DNA of 36,737 bases, from NCBI GenBank assembly GCA_905236775.1, contig CAJOOM010000076.1, positions 1 through 36,737 on the forward strand, given 5' to 3'. Origin of the DNA: Candidatus Gastranaerophilales bacterium. GTDB taxonomy: Bacteria; Cyanobacteriota; Vampirovibrionia; Gastranaerophilales; Gastranaerophilaceae. How positions within the stretch are numbered: position 1 is the stretch's first letter; every line of letters starts with the position of its first letter. Made by a program: the position numbers and the translations under genes. This document shows positions 18,196 to 26,751 of the stretch, piece after piece. Under the pieces are notes generated by a model, which had not been told where the DNA came from, did not search any database, and saw only the letters and a list, made by a program, of their open reading frames with translations.

Positions 18196-19560
18196 ATGAG
18201 TTTTCAACATCAACCGCTTAGCGGAGTAAAGTATTCAAATGAAGATATAAAAAGAATTATAGATGAGTATGATGTTCAATTTATAAAGCTTCAATTTGTG
18301 GATATAAACGGACAGGTAAAGAATTTAGCCGTTCCGTCAGAGCATATTGACAGAGTATTAAATAATGAGATAATGCTAGACGGTTCATCAATCAAAGGAT
18401 TTAGAAATATTGAAACTTCAGACATGTTTTTTTATCCAGATAAAAATACTTTTCAAATCCTTCCTTGGCAAGAGCAAGACGGAAGAAATTCTGCAAGATT
18501 AATTTGTGATATATATAATGCAGACGGAACTCCTTTTGAAGGATGCCCCAGATGTAATTTAAAACGATTAATGGAAGAAGCTAAAAAACTTGGTTTATCA
18601 ATGAATATAGGACCTGAAGCAGAATTTTTCTTATTTGAAAAAGATGAAGATGGACATATAACAACACGAACTCACGATAGGGCTGGTTATTATGATATGG
18701 GGCCTGATGACTTAGGAGAAGAAGTTAGATCTGATATAGTTAGCACACTTCAAGACATGGGCTTTGATATCGAAGCTTCTCACCATGAAGTAGCAGACGG
18801 TCAGCACGAAATCGATTTTAAATACTCGGATGTTCTTACAACAGCAGATAATGTTGTAACCTTTAGAATAGCAGTAAAAGCTATTGCAGCTCAATACGGA
18901 TTACATGCAACATTTATGCCTAAACCTGTATATGGAATTAACGGTTCCGGCATGCATTGCAATATCTCACTTTCAGATATGAAGGGAAAAAATGCTTTCT
19001 ATGATGCTAAAGCTGAGTATCAACTTTCGGATACTGCAAGATATGCAATAGGCGGTATGCTCAAGCACATAAAGAGTATTACTGCTATTCTTAACCCGAC
19101 TGTTAATAGTTATAAACGACTTGTTCCCGGATATGAAGCACCTGTTTATATGGCTTGGTCACTGGCAAACAGAAGTGCGCTATTAAGAGTTCCTGCTAAA
19201 CGTGGTGTTTCAACGAGAGTTGAATTACGTTCTCCGGATCCAAGTTGTAATCCGTACTTGGCATTTGCAACAATTCTTGCTGCTTGTCTGGATGGTGTAA
19301 GAAATAAGATTGAACCGCCAAAACCTGTTGAATCTAATATTTATAAATTATCAGAAAGAGAAAGAAAACGTTTAAGAATAGAGTCACTTCCCGGAAGTTT
19401 AAAAGATGCACTTGACTATATGCAAAAATCACTTATTGCAAAGACTGCATTAGGCTCACATATAGTTGATGAATTTGTAACTGCTAAAGAAATTGAATGG
19501 GATGCTTTTAGAACGTATGTTTCTCAATGGGAAATTGACAGATATTTAGCAAGATACTAA
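18196..19560 (+). CDS. glnA: Type I glutamine synthetase (GSI-alpha-like)
   Basis: FVDINGQVKN, LDGSSIKGFRNIETSDM, GPEAEFFLF, GINGSGMHCN, NSYKRLVPGYEAPVYMAWS, RVELRSPDPSCNPYLAFA; 454 aa. Confidence 0.97.
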   Translation: MSFQHQPLSGVKYSNEDIKRIIDEYDVQFIKLQFVDINGQVKNLAVPSEHIDRVLNNEIMLDGSSIKGFRNIETSDMFFYPDKNTFQILPWQEQDGRNSARLICDIYNADGTPFEGCPRCNLKRLMEEAKKLGLSMNIGPEAEFFLFEKDEDGHITTRTHDRAGYYDMGPDDLGEEVRSDIVSTLQDMGFDIEASHHEVADGQHEIDFKYSDVLTTADNVVTFRIAVKAIAAQYGLHATFMPKPVYGINGSGMHCNISLSDMKGKNAFYDAKAEYQLSDTARYAIGGMLKHIKSITAILNPTVNSYKRLVPGYEAPVYMAWSLANRSALLRVPAKRGVSTRVELRSPDPSCNPYLAFATILAACLDGVRNKIEPPKPVESNIYKLSERERKRLRIESLPGSLKDALDYMQKSLIAKTALGSHIVDEFVTAKEIEWDAFRTYVSQWEIDRYLARY

Positions 19561-19575
19561 ATTAATAAAAGAAAA

Positions 19576-19598
19576 GTTGCTAACTTTTGATTAGCAAC
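19576..19598 (-). terminator. Rho-independent terminator oriented on the minus strand
   Basis: GTTGCTAA/TTAGCAAC stem; the U-tract (TTTTCTTTTATT) lies on the minus-strand side only. Confidence 0.7.
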
Positions 19599-19746
19599 AT
19601 TAAATAAACACGAGGATATTAAGAGAGAGTATAAAAAGAGAATATTATTAAGATTAATCGTTTCAATTTTAATTAACTTATCAAGTGCAATTTACTTTTT
19701 AAGTTCTTTTGAATCTCTTTCCGGCTAATGTTTGTATCTTACATTG
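19576..19746 (-). ncRNA. Candidate small RNA of ~170 nt between promoter-like module S1 and the terminator
   Basis: Promoter-like module at 19751-19820 and terminator at 19576-19598 on the same strand; no credible ATG/GTG/TTG ORF between them. Confidence 0.4.
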
Positions 19747-19750
19747 TCTT

Positions 19751-19820
19751 ACATATATATAAAGTAATTTTTTTCAAAAAAATTGCCTTTTTTATGTTAT
19801 TTTTAGTAAAATTTTTACAA
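19751..19820 (-). promoter_or_regulatory. Promoter-like module S1
   Basis: Minus strand: TTGTAAAAATTTTACTAAAAATAACATAAAAAAGGCAATTTTTTTGAAAAAAATTACTTTATATATATGT. Confidence 0.55.
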
Positions 19821-19857
19821 TGCTTAATACTGTAAATAATACATATATATTATATAT

Positions 19858-21150
19858 TTAATTAAGATTTAACAATGTCAAGATTAATCTTTTAAACTTA
19901 CTTAATCTTATCGGCTGTTGTGATGATTCATTAGTATTAACATCCATTAGTCGGTTTGTTTTACTTGCAGCTTGACCTTTTATTTTCAAAGCTTTTTCTA
20001 AGAATTCTACAGTAAATGGATGTTTTGTTTTTAATTCAGAATCTGGAACATCTTTAAGTGATGCTTTAAACATATTTGCAGCCTCTTGAACAATTAAAGC
20101 AATTTCACCGTTTGAATATCCTTCTTTTTGAAGTTTATCCGCAAATTTATCTGCTGCTTTAGATTTTAAGAAATCAGTTTCTATAACTGCGCCTACTTCT
20201 TCTACATTTTTTAAGTACATTTCAAGTAAACCAGTAATTTGTTCTTTATCAGGAAGAGGAACTTCGATTTGTTTATTAAATCTTCTAAGAGCAATCTCAT
20301 CTACTTGTCCGTTTTTAGGGTGGTAATTAGAAGTAGCTACAAATGTAATATTTTTACATCTTCTTCTTAACGCATCAATACCTGTAAGAACCGCTGCTCT
20401 TGATTTATTAGCTTCCTCTGATGAATGTGCCTCATTTACCTTTTTGATTACCGCATCAAATTCATCAATACAAACTACTATCGGTCTATCCGGATTTTTG
20501 TTTGCCACCTCTTCAATGTTTTTAAATGTATTACTAATTCTCATACTTGCAGCATCCTTGAATGGCGAACCCATGTCAGGATATTTAATGCTGGTAAATA
20601 TAGCACCGATTTCTTGAGCAAATTGTTCTGCTACGTACGTTTTACCGGTACCTCCGTGTCCGTACAAGTATATAATATCTGTTCCGCTATCTTTCATTCC
20701 GCCCCATTTTTTTGCAGCGGCTGAAAGTTTTGTGCTATCTATTATGCTATTAAATGCTTCCTTTAATGCTTTTGAGGTTGTTGACGAATTAAGACGTGCA
20801 ACAGTACCCTTTTTGTCTTTAAAATCTAACCAATCAAGAGTTACTTCGGTAAGTTTTTTCATCTCTTCTTCTGCTTGGGATTTACCTTTATTTTTAATCA
20901 TGGAAAATATACTAAGTAATAATGAACCTACTAATCCTGCTCCAATTGCAACGGTTCCATAAGCACTAATCTTTTGTAGACGTTCTTGCTGCTTTTGTTT
21001 CTTTTGCATTTGATTTTGAACTGACATTAAATCTAATTCATCATCTTCATAAGGAATTATAGCCGGTTGAGGCTGACGAGTTGATGTATTAAAAGTTGAT
21101 TGAGTGGGCTTAGTATCAGCCTTAAAGTTAGTAGAGTTTATTGTTAACAT
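19858..21150 (-). CDS. AAA ATPase with single TM segment (AAA-1)
   Basis: Walker A GHGGTGKT, Walker B VVCIDEFD, TM AYGTVAIGAGLVGSLLLSIF. The ORF track starts at 21180, but a RBS (AAAGGAAAA) precedes the ATG at 21150 (MLTINSTNFK). Confidence 0.88.
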   Translation of the reverse strand: MLTINSTNFKADTKPTQSTFNTSTRQPQPAIIPYEDDELDLMSVQNQMQKKQKQQERLQKISAYGTVAIGAGLVGSLLLSIFSMIKNKGKSQAEEEMKKLTEVTLDWLDFKDKKGTVARLNSSTTSKALKEAFNSIIDSTKLSAAAKKWGGMKDSGTDIIYLYGHGGTGKTYVAEQFAQEIGAIFTSIKYPDMGSPFKDAASMRISNTFKNIEEVANKNPDRPIVVCIDEFDAVIKKVNEAHSSEEANKSRAAVLTGIDALRRRCKNITFVATSNYHPKNGQVDEIALRRFNKQIEVPLPDKEQITGLLEMYLKNVEEVGAVIETDFLKSKAADKFADKLQKEGYSNGEIALIVQEAANMFKASLKDVPDSELKTKHPFTVEFLEKALKIKGQAASKTNRLMDVNTNESSQQPIRLSKFKRLILTLLNLN

Positions 21151-21169
21151 TTGATTTTCCTTTTTGTTT

Positions 21170-22363
21170 TTAGATTGCACCTTGTTGTTTTGCTATAAAT
21201 TCCCAGAATTTTGCAATTAATGAATCATTTATTTGCGGAATAATATTCCCTCCTTTTGCACTGTCATCAATTCCTGATGCCCAGACTTCTTTTTTGTCGA
21301 TAGCTTTTTGAATATAATCTGCTGTCATTTGTTGAGACGTTGCATTTGCTTTATTACCTATATCTATCGTAAAATCAGAAGTTGCTGTTTCAACAATTTT
21401 TTCAATATCTCTATTTGAGCCTTTTTTATCAACAATTTGTTGAGCGAATTTTTCAAGAGCTTTTTTATCTTTTATTAAGTTGTCAGTTCCACCAAATCTA
21501 CTAAGCTGGAATGCAAAAGCACTTGCAGCTTCATTTTTAACCGGAAGTCCAAGTTCCATAATTACTGCTCTTCCAATCGATGCACTATCCATATTACCTG
21601 ATTCCGGTTTAACATTCGTAGTACCAATAATTGTAAGGTTTTTGCAATCTTTTACACTATCTAAACCATTTAAGAAAGCAGTTCTATTTTGCCCTAAATG
21701 TTGATTATTAGAGCCTAATTTATTTACATTATTTAATAATGAGTCCATTTCATTGAACACCAGAACATGTTGCTCATTTGGATTTTTATTAACCATTTTT
21801 TTAATTTCTTTAAACTTTTTGCTGATATTTACTGCTGTTTTACCTACATATTCAGAAGACAAATCAGAAAATTGAACTTCTCCGTATTTTGCATTAAGTT
21901 CTTTTGCCACTAATTGTGCGCTAAATGTTTTACCAGTACCGGTCGGACCATGAATTATCATAAATCGCGGAGGTGCTGCTTTTGTATATTCTGCAACTTC
22001 TTTTGGTACTTTAAGTATATTTACAAATCTTTCAATTGTTTCTTTAATTTTTGGATTTACACAATCATCCGTAAGAGCTGGCATTTTATCGCTTATCTTA
22101 TTAAAAACAGTTTTTGGTGCTCCTTTTCCTAAAAACATATATGCAGTTAAGCCAACACTTGTTAAAAGAGTACCCAAAACTCCAATTTGAACAGCTTGAT
22201 TTAATTTTCTATCTTTTTCAGCTTTTTTCTTTTGTTTTTCATATTCAGAAACAAAACTGTCTTTTTCATTGTTAGCATTTGGTTTTGTAACTGTAGATTT
22301 AAAGTTAACTAAACTATTATAATTAGTCGTTGGATAAGTATTTATTCCTTGTACTTTGTTCAT
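21170..22363 (-). CDS. AAA ATPase with single TM segment (AAA-2), Walker B Asp replaced by Asn
   Basis: Walker A GPTGTGKT, Walker B position VLVFNEMD, TM VQIGVLGTLLTSVGLTAYMFLG. Confidence 0.88.
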   Translation of the reverse strand: MNKVQGINTYPTTNYNSLVNFKSTVTKPNANNEKDSFVSEYEKQKKKAEKDRKLNQAVQIGVLGTLLTSVGLTAYMFLGKGAPKTVFNKISDKMPALTDDCVNPKIKETIERFVNILKVPKEVAEYTKAAPPRFMIIHGPTGTGKTFSAQLVAKELNAKYGEVQFSDLSSEYVGKTAVNISKKFKEIKKMVNKNPNEQHVLVFNEMDSLLNNVNKLGSNNQHLGQNRTAFLNGLDSVKDCKNLTIIGTTNVKPESGNMDSASIGRAVIMELGLPVKNEAASAFAFQLSRFGGTDNLIKDKKALEKFAQQIVDKKGSNRDIEKIVETATSDFTIDIGNKANATSQQMTADYIQKAIDKKEVWASGIDDSAKGGNIIPQINDSLIAKFWEFIAKQQGAI

Positions 22364-22395
22364 ACACTATTCCTTTACACACATTTAGTCTTCTA

Positions 22396-22463
22396 TAAAT
22401 ATAAAAACAAATTCTTATGAAAAATTGCCTTTTTTAACGACCTTTGTAAAGAATTGTAACAAT
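22396..22463 (-). promoter_or_regulatory. Promoter-like module S4 upstream of the AAA pair
   Basis: Minus strand: TTGTTACAATTCTTTACAAAGGTCGTTAAAAAAGGCAATTTTTCATAAGAATTTGTTTTTATAT. Confidence 0.5.
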
Positions 22464-22487
22464 TTTATGTAAAAAGTGAAAAATAGC

Positions 22488-22514
22488 TAAAGTTTTCAAA
22501 AAAAATGCCGATAT
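22488..22514 (+). promoter_or_regulatory. Sigma28 (FliA)-type promoter
   Basis: TAAAGTTT (22488-22495), 11-nt spacer, GCCGATAT (22507-22514). Confidence 0.8.
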
Positions 22515-22578
22515 ATATATTAGAAAAGTAAAATATTAATCTTGAACAACATAAAAGGGACAGATAAAGGAAAGCAAA

Positions 22579-23574
22579 ATGAGTTTAGGAGTCAATAACG
22601 TAACATTATTAACTTTAACTTCGCGAAAAGCTGATGTTGAATTAGGCATTTCGCTCGATGCGGCTGAAAAAATGGCTCTTACAAGACAACAAACTGAACT
22701 TACCAAGGAATATTATGCTCGTTTACAAGGAAAAAATATTACGTATTATGCTAATGGTCAATATAATGCAATGGACTATAATTACTTAATGGGAAATACA
22801 ACACTTGCTGCAACAGATATTATATCCGGTAATACTGCTAACATGAAAAAGGATTCTTCAATGGTATTAACCGATTCAAGCGGACTTGTTGTAATGAATG
22901 ATAGTTATGCAAGTATTTTAAAAACAGTTTTAGGTTCTTCTTGTTTAGATGCAAACGGTAGAGGAGGTACTTTTTCTCAAGATAAAATTCCTGCTCTCAT
23001 TGCTCAAGTTGCAGGAGCATATGCAACAGAAGAAGAAATTAAAAAAGTTATTGATGGTGGGAAACTTGAATCAAATTACAACGTTTCTGTTTTAAAAACA
23101 AAATCACAAGATGTTGTGGCTAATGGAGTTAGCCATGATAATACAGATGCTGTAACATCAAAAATAGAAGCTATTGTAAATTATTTTTATCCAATATTTA
23201 AAGCTGCTGCTGCAAATGGATGGACAACAGAATACAATAAAGAAATGGGAAATAATAAAAATTACATAAGTGATGCTTTAGTATCAGGAATCTTTAATCT
23301 AGAACAAATTGATATAGCAGGTCAATATTTGCCGGATGCATCATTATCATACTTTACAACCGCTGGATTAGTTACTGAAAGAACAGATTCAAGTGTGAGA
23401 GAGGCAATCACTGCTTGGTATAACTCCGAAAAAGATGCCATAAACGAAAAAGAAAGCTGGATTGATTTAGACATACAAGACTTATCTACCGAGCTTGAAG
23501 CTATAAATACAGAGATTCAATCAATAGAATCAATGAAAGAAGATGACTTAAAAGCTTTTGAATTTGCTTCTTAA
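22579..23574 (+). CDS. Hypothetical protein, 331 aa, C-terminal coiled coil
   Basis: ORF with RBS AAAGGAAAG, downstream of the sigma28-type promoter; C-terminal WIDLDIQDLSTELEAINTEIQSIESMKEDDLKAFEF. Confidence 0.85.
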   Translation: MSLGVNNVTLLTLTSRKADVELGISLDAAEKMALTRQQTELTKEYYARLQGKNITYYANGQYNAMDYNYLMGNTTLAATDIISGNTANMKKDSSMVLTDSSGLVVMNDSYASILKTVLGSSCLDANGRGGTFSQDKIPALIAQVAGAYATEEEIKKVIDGGKLESNYNVSVLKTKSQDVVANGVSHDNTDAVTSKIEAIVNYFYPIFKAAAANGWTTEYNKEMGNNKNYISDALVSGIFNLEQIDIAGQYLPDASLSYFTTAGLVTERTDSSVREAITAWYNSEKDAINEKESWIDLDIQDLSTELEAINTEIQSIESMKEDDLKAFEFAS

Positions 23575-23605
23575 TAAATTAATATTATAGTTTATACTTT
23601 TATTA

Positions 23606-23645
23606 TAAAAATGGATTCAACATTCGATGTTGAATCCATTTTTTA
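23606..23645. terminator. Bidirectional terminator
   Basis: AAAAATGGATTCAACAT-TCG-ATGTTGAATCCATTTTTT between convergent genes. Confidence 0.88.
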
Positions 23646-23659
23646 TTGCTTTTACATTG

Positions 23660-25435
23660 TTATTGTTTATTTACTGTACTCTTAATATGAAGTTCTCTCA
23701 TTTGTTGAAGTGAAGCTTCGCCCGGAGCATCCGACATTAAGCATTTTGCACTTGCATTTTTCGGGAATGCAATTACGTCACGGATGGATTCCGTTCTGCA
23801 TAATAGTGCAACAAGTCTATCCAAACCGATTGCCAAACCTGCATGCGGTGGTGTGCCATATTGAAGAGCATTAACCATAAATCCGAATTTTTCTGTTGCT
23901 TCTTCTTCTGTTAGTCCTAAAGCTTTAAAGATTTTCTTTTGAACTTCAGAAGAGTGAATTCTGACAGAGCCACCGCCTAATTCAGTACCGTTATAAACGA
24001 TATCATAAGCGATTGATTTAACATTTCCTAAATCTCCGCTATCGAGCTTATCTAAGTCATCCAAGTTTGGAGATGTAAATGGGTGGTGCATTGCCATGTA
24101 TCTGCCTTCTTCATCAGACCATTCGAACATCGGGAAGTCTACTACCCAAAGAAGATTGTGTTTGCTTTCGTCAATTAGGTTTAATGATTTACCAAAGTGA
24201 AGTCTTAATCTACCCATAATATCGTAAACAAGTTTTGGCTTATCTGCTACGAAGAAGATTATATCGCCTGCTTGAGCTTGGGCACGTTCTTGAATAGCTT
24301 TAGCTTGCTCTTCCGTAACGAATTTAAGAACAGGAGATTTAGCTGTTCCGTCTTCTTGGTAAATTATGTTAGCCAATGCTTTAGCACCAAATGATACTGC
24401 AAGTTTTGTAATATCGTCAATATCTTTTCTTGAGTATTTAGCACCGCCGGGGATTCTTATACCGCGCACAATACCACCATCAAGAAGAGTCTTTTTAACA
24501 ATCTCAAAATTAGATTCTAAAATAATATCACCGATATCAAATAATTCTAAGCCAAATCTTGTATCCGGCTTATCTGAACCATATCTGTCCATAGCTTCCT
24601 GCCAAGGCATTTGAATAAACGGAGGTTTAATATCAACACCAGCAGCTTTGAACGCGTCTACCAGCAAGCCTTCAACTGTTTCAATAACGTCTTGTTGTTT
24701 TACAAACGACAATTCCATATCAATCTGAGTAAATTCAGGTTGTCTATCAGCTCTTAGGTCTTCATCTCTAAAACATTTAGCGATTTGATAGTATCTTTCA
24801 ATACCGCCAACCATCAATAATTGTTTAAAGATTTGAGGTGATTGAGGAAGCGCAAAGAACTTACCCGGTTGAACTCTTGATGGAACAAGGTAATCTCTTG
24901 CACCTTCAGGAGTAGTCTTTATCAAAATCGGTGTTTCTACTTCTAAAAATTCTTTATTATTCAAGTAATTTCTAACCGCTTGAACAATATTATGGCGAAC
25001 TTTCAAATTGTTAAGCATTTTTTCGTTTCTAATATCAAGATAACGATATTTTAAACGAACATCTTCCGAAACATTTTCATCACCAAGTACAAAAGGTAAT
25101 ACTTTTGACTCAGATAATATATTTACCCCATCAGGATACATTTCAACTTGTCCAGTCGGATATTTTTCGTTATATGTTTCTTCAGGTCTTTTAGAAATTT
25201 TACCGTGAACCTGAATTACATATTCGCTTTTAACTTTAGAAAATACTTCGTGAACTTTAGGATTAACTTGAGGGTTAGCTACAAGTTGGAAAAATCCGCT
25301 TCTATCGCGAAGTTCTATAAACAAAATTCCGCCTAAATCGCGAACGGTTGAAACCCAACCGCAAAGAGTAACTTCTTCATTTAAGTTTGTGAGGTTTAAT
25401 TCCCCGCAATTTTTCGATTTCATACTTGTTTTCAA
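23660..25435 (-). CDS. aspS: Aspartyl-tRNA synthetase
   Basis: LCGWVSTVRDLGGILFIELRDRSG, FLEVETPILIKTTPEGARDYLVPSR, CFRDEDLRADRQPEFTQIDMELSF, GLAIGLDRLVALLC. Confidence 0.97.
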   Translation of the reverse strand: MKTSMKSKNCGELNLTNLNEEVTLCGWVSTVRDLGGILFIELRDRSGFFQLVANPQVNPKVHEVFSKVKSEYVIQVHGKISKRPEETYNEKYPTGQVEMYPDGVNILSESKVLPFVLGDENVSEDVRLKYRYLDIRNEKMLNNLKVRHNIVQAVRNYLNNKEFLEVETPILIKTTPEGARDYLVPSRVQPGKFFALPQSPQIFKQLLMVGGIERYYQIAKCFRDEDLRADRQPEFTQIDMELSFVKQQDVIETVEGLLVDAFKAAGVDIKPPFIQMPWQEAMDRYGSDKPDTRFGLELFDIGDIILESNFEIVKKTLLDGGIVRGIRIPGGAKYSRKDIDDITKLAVSFGAKALANIIYQEDGTAKSPVLKFVTEEQAKAIQERAQAQAGDIIFFVADKPKLVYDIMGRLRLHFGKSLNLIDESKHNLLWVVDFPMFEWSDEEGRYMAMHHPFTSPNLDDLDKLDSGDLGNVKSIAYDIVYNGTELGGGSVRIHSSEVQKKIFKALGLTEEEATEKFGFMVNALQYGTPPHAGLAIGLDRLVALLCRTESIRDVIAFPKNASAKCLMSDAPGEASLQQMRELHIKSTVNKQ

Positions 25436-25571
25436 TTTATTATCTCCCTATTTATATTTTCGCATTTACTTTTAGAAATACTCCAAACAGGGGTAAATGT
25501 AAAGAGCAAAGTTAATAAGGTACACACGATTCAACTCACTTTTTATTTTAAGTAATTCTTAACAACAAAAA

Positions 25572-25592
25572 GGCGGATTTTTCATCTCCGCC
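25572..25592 (-). terminator. Rho-independent terminator for the 316-aa gene
   Basis: GGCGGA/TCCGCC stem with minus-strand T tract. Confidence 0.75.
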
Positions 25593-25623
25593 AAAAGTAA
25601 GTTTATAAGAAAAGAAAGGAAAA

Positions 25624-26574
25624 TTATGTCCTGTTATATTGCCAAACTCCGGTATTTACAACATTATAGATTGCTGCAGCAATTGCTGCCCATTTAGCGA
25701 CTTTCATACCTTTCATAAAAGATATTTGTTTAGGGAATAACGTTTTCAAGGCTGTTGTTCCACCTAAAGTCAAACCGCCTCCTACCAAAGCTCCAGTTGT
25801 TGCAGCAGATGCCACTTCACCTACATATTCGGCTTTTTTCTTGCTGCCTGTATCATTTATGCCATTACCAAAGAGTTGGTTTAGAGTTTGTTCTGCATTT
25901 AATTTATTATGTCCGTGGTTACCTAACCAATAATTGTTCCATCCATGCTGGAATGAAGTTTCACCGAATGCTCTAATATCACTTCTCAAATCGGGTTTAA
26001 CACCATTTTGAAAATTCTTGCCAATTTCAGAATACATTATATTTATGTATTCATTCAAATTACTTGCTAAGTTTACACTGCCTTCCGGTGTATTAAGATA
26101 ATTGCTGTATTTATTTATAATTTCTTGTTTTAATTCATAGAATTTTTGGACAACGCTATCAGAATGACCTTGTCTAATTTCGTCATAAATATCTCTTATT
26201 CCTTTTTTAACAAAACCATCTGACATAACTTTTAATAAGAATGTTTGTTCATGGTCATTAAGATTTGCAACTTCAGCAAGCTGCTGTTTTCTGTGCATTT
26301 CTGTCGTATGGTCTAATCGTTGTTTTTCCAAATCTTCTTGGAATTTATTGTACTCTTTTAAGGCTTCCATCTGGGTTTGCATAAAAGTACCACCATACAT
26401 TCCCATTGCAGGATTATTCATCATCATAGCTGAAGAATAGTCTAACATAGGATTCATCATTCCATAACTTCCATAATTGCCATAACCGCTATACAAAGCA
26501 TAGGACATTGGGTCATAGTAAGAACCGAAGTTACATCCGAAGTTATCTATTGGTGATATGCTATTGTCTGGCAT
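25624..26574 (-). CDS. Hypothetical protein, 316 aa, Tyr/Gly/Met-rich N-terminus and C-terminal hydrophobic segments
   Basis: RBS AGGAGG; N-terminus YSGYGNYGSYGMMNPMLDYSSAMMMNNPAMGMYGG. Confidence 0.85.
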   Translation of the reverse strand: MPDNSISPIDNFGCNFGSYYDPMSYALYSGYGNYGSYGMMNPMLDYSSAMMMNNPAMGMYGGTFMQTQMEALKEYNKFQEDLEKQRLDHTTEMHRKQQLAEVANLNDHEQTFLLKVMSDGFVKKGIRDIYDEIRQGHSDSVVQKFYELKQEIINKYSNYLNTPEGSVNLASNLNEYINIMYSEIGKNFQNGVKPDLRSDIRAFGETSFQHGWNNYWLGNHGHNKLNAEQTLNQLFGNGINDTGSKKKAEYVGEVASAATTGALVGGGLTLGGTTALKTLFPKQISFMKGMKVAKWAAIAAAIYNVVNTGVWQYNRT

Positions 26575-26611
26575 AATAGCCTCCTACAAGTTTTAACTAA
26601 CCTATTTTTAC

Positions 26612-26686
26612 CTTACACTTATATAAAGTATTTTATTTTTTAGAAATTGACTTTTTTTAACAATTTTGTAACAAAACTTTACAATT
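26612..26686 (-). promoter_or_regulatory. Promoter-like module S3 upstream of the 316-aa gene
   Basis: Minus strand: AATTGTAAAGTTTTGTTACAAAATTGTTAAAAAAAGTCAATTTCTAAAAAATAAAATACTTTATATAAGTGTAAGG. Confidence 0.55.
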
Positions 26687-26751
26687 AAATTTTATTTATT
26701 ATTAAATGCTTTTGTAGTAACATAATTTGGTAGTAATTATGGGGATTTATA

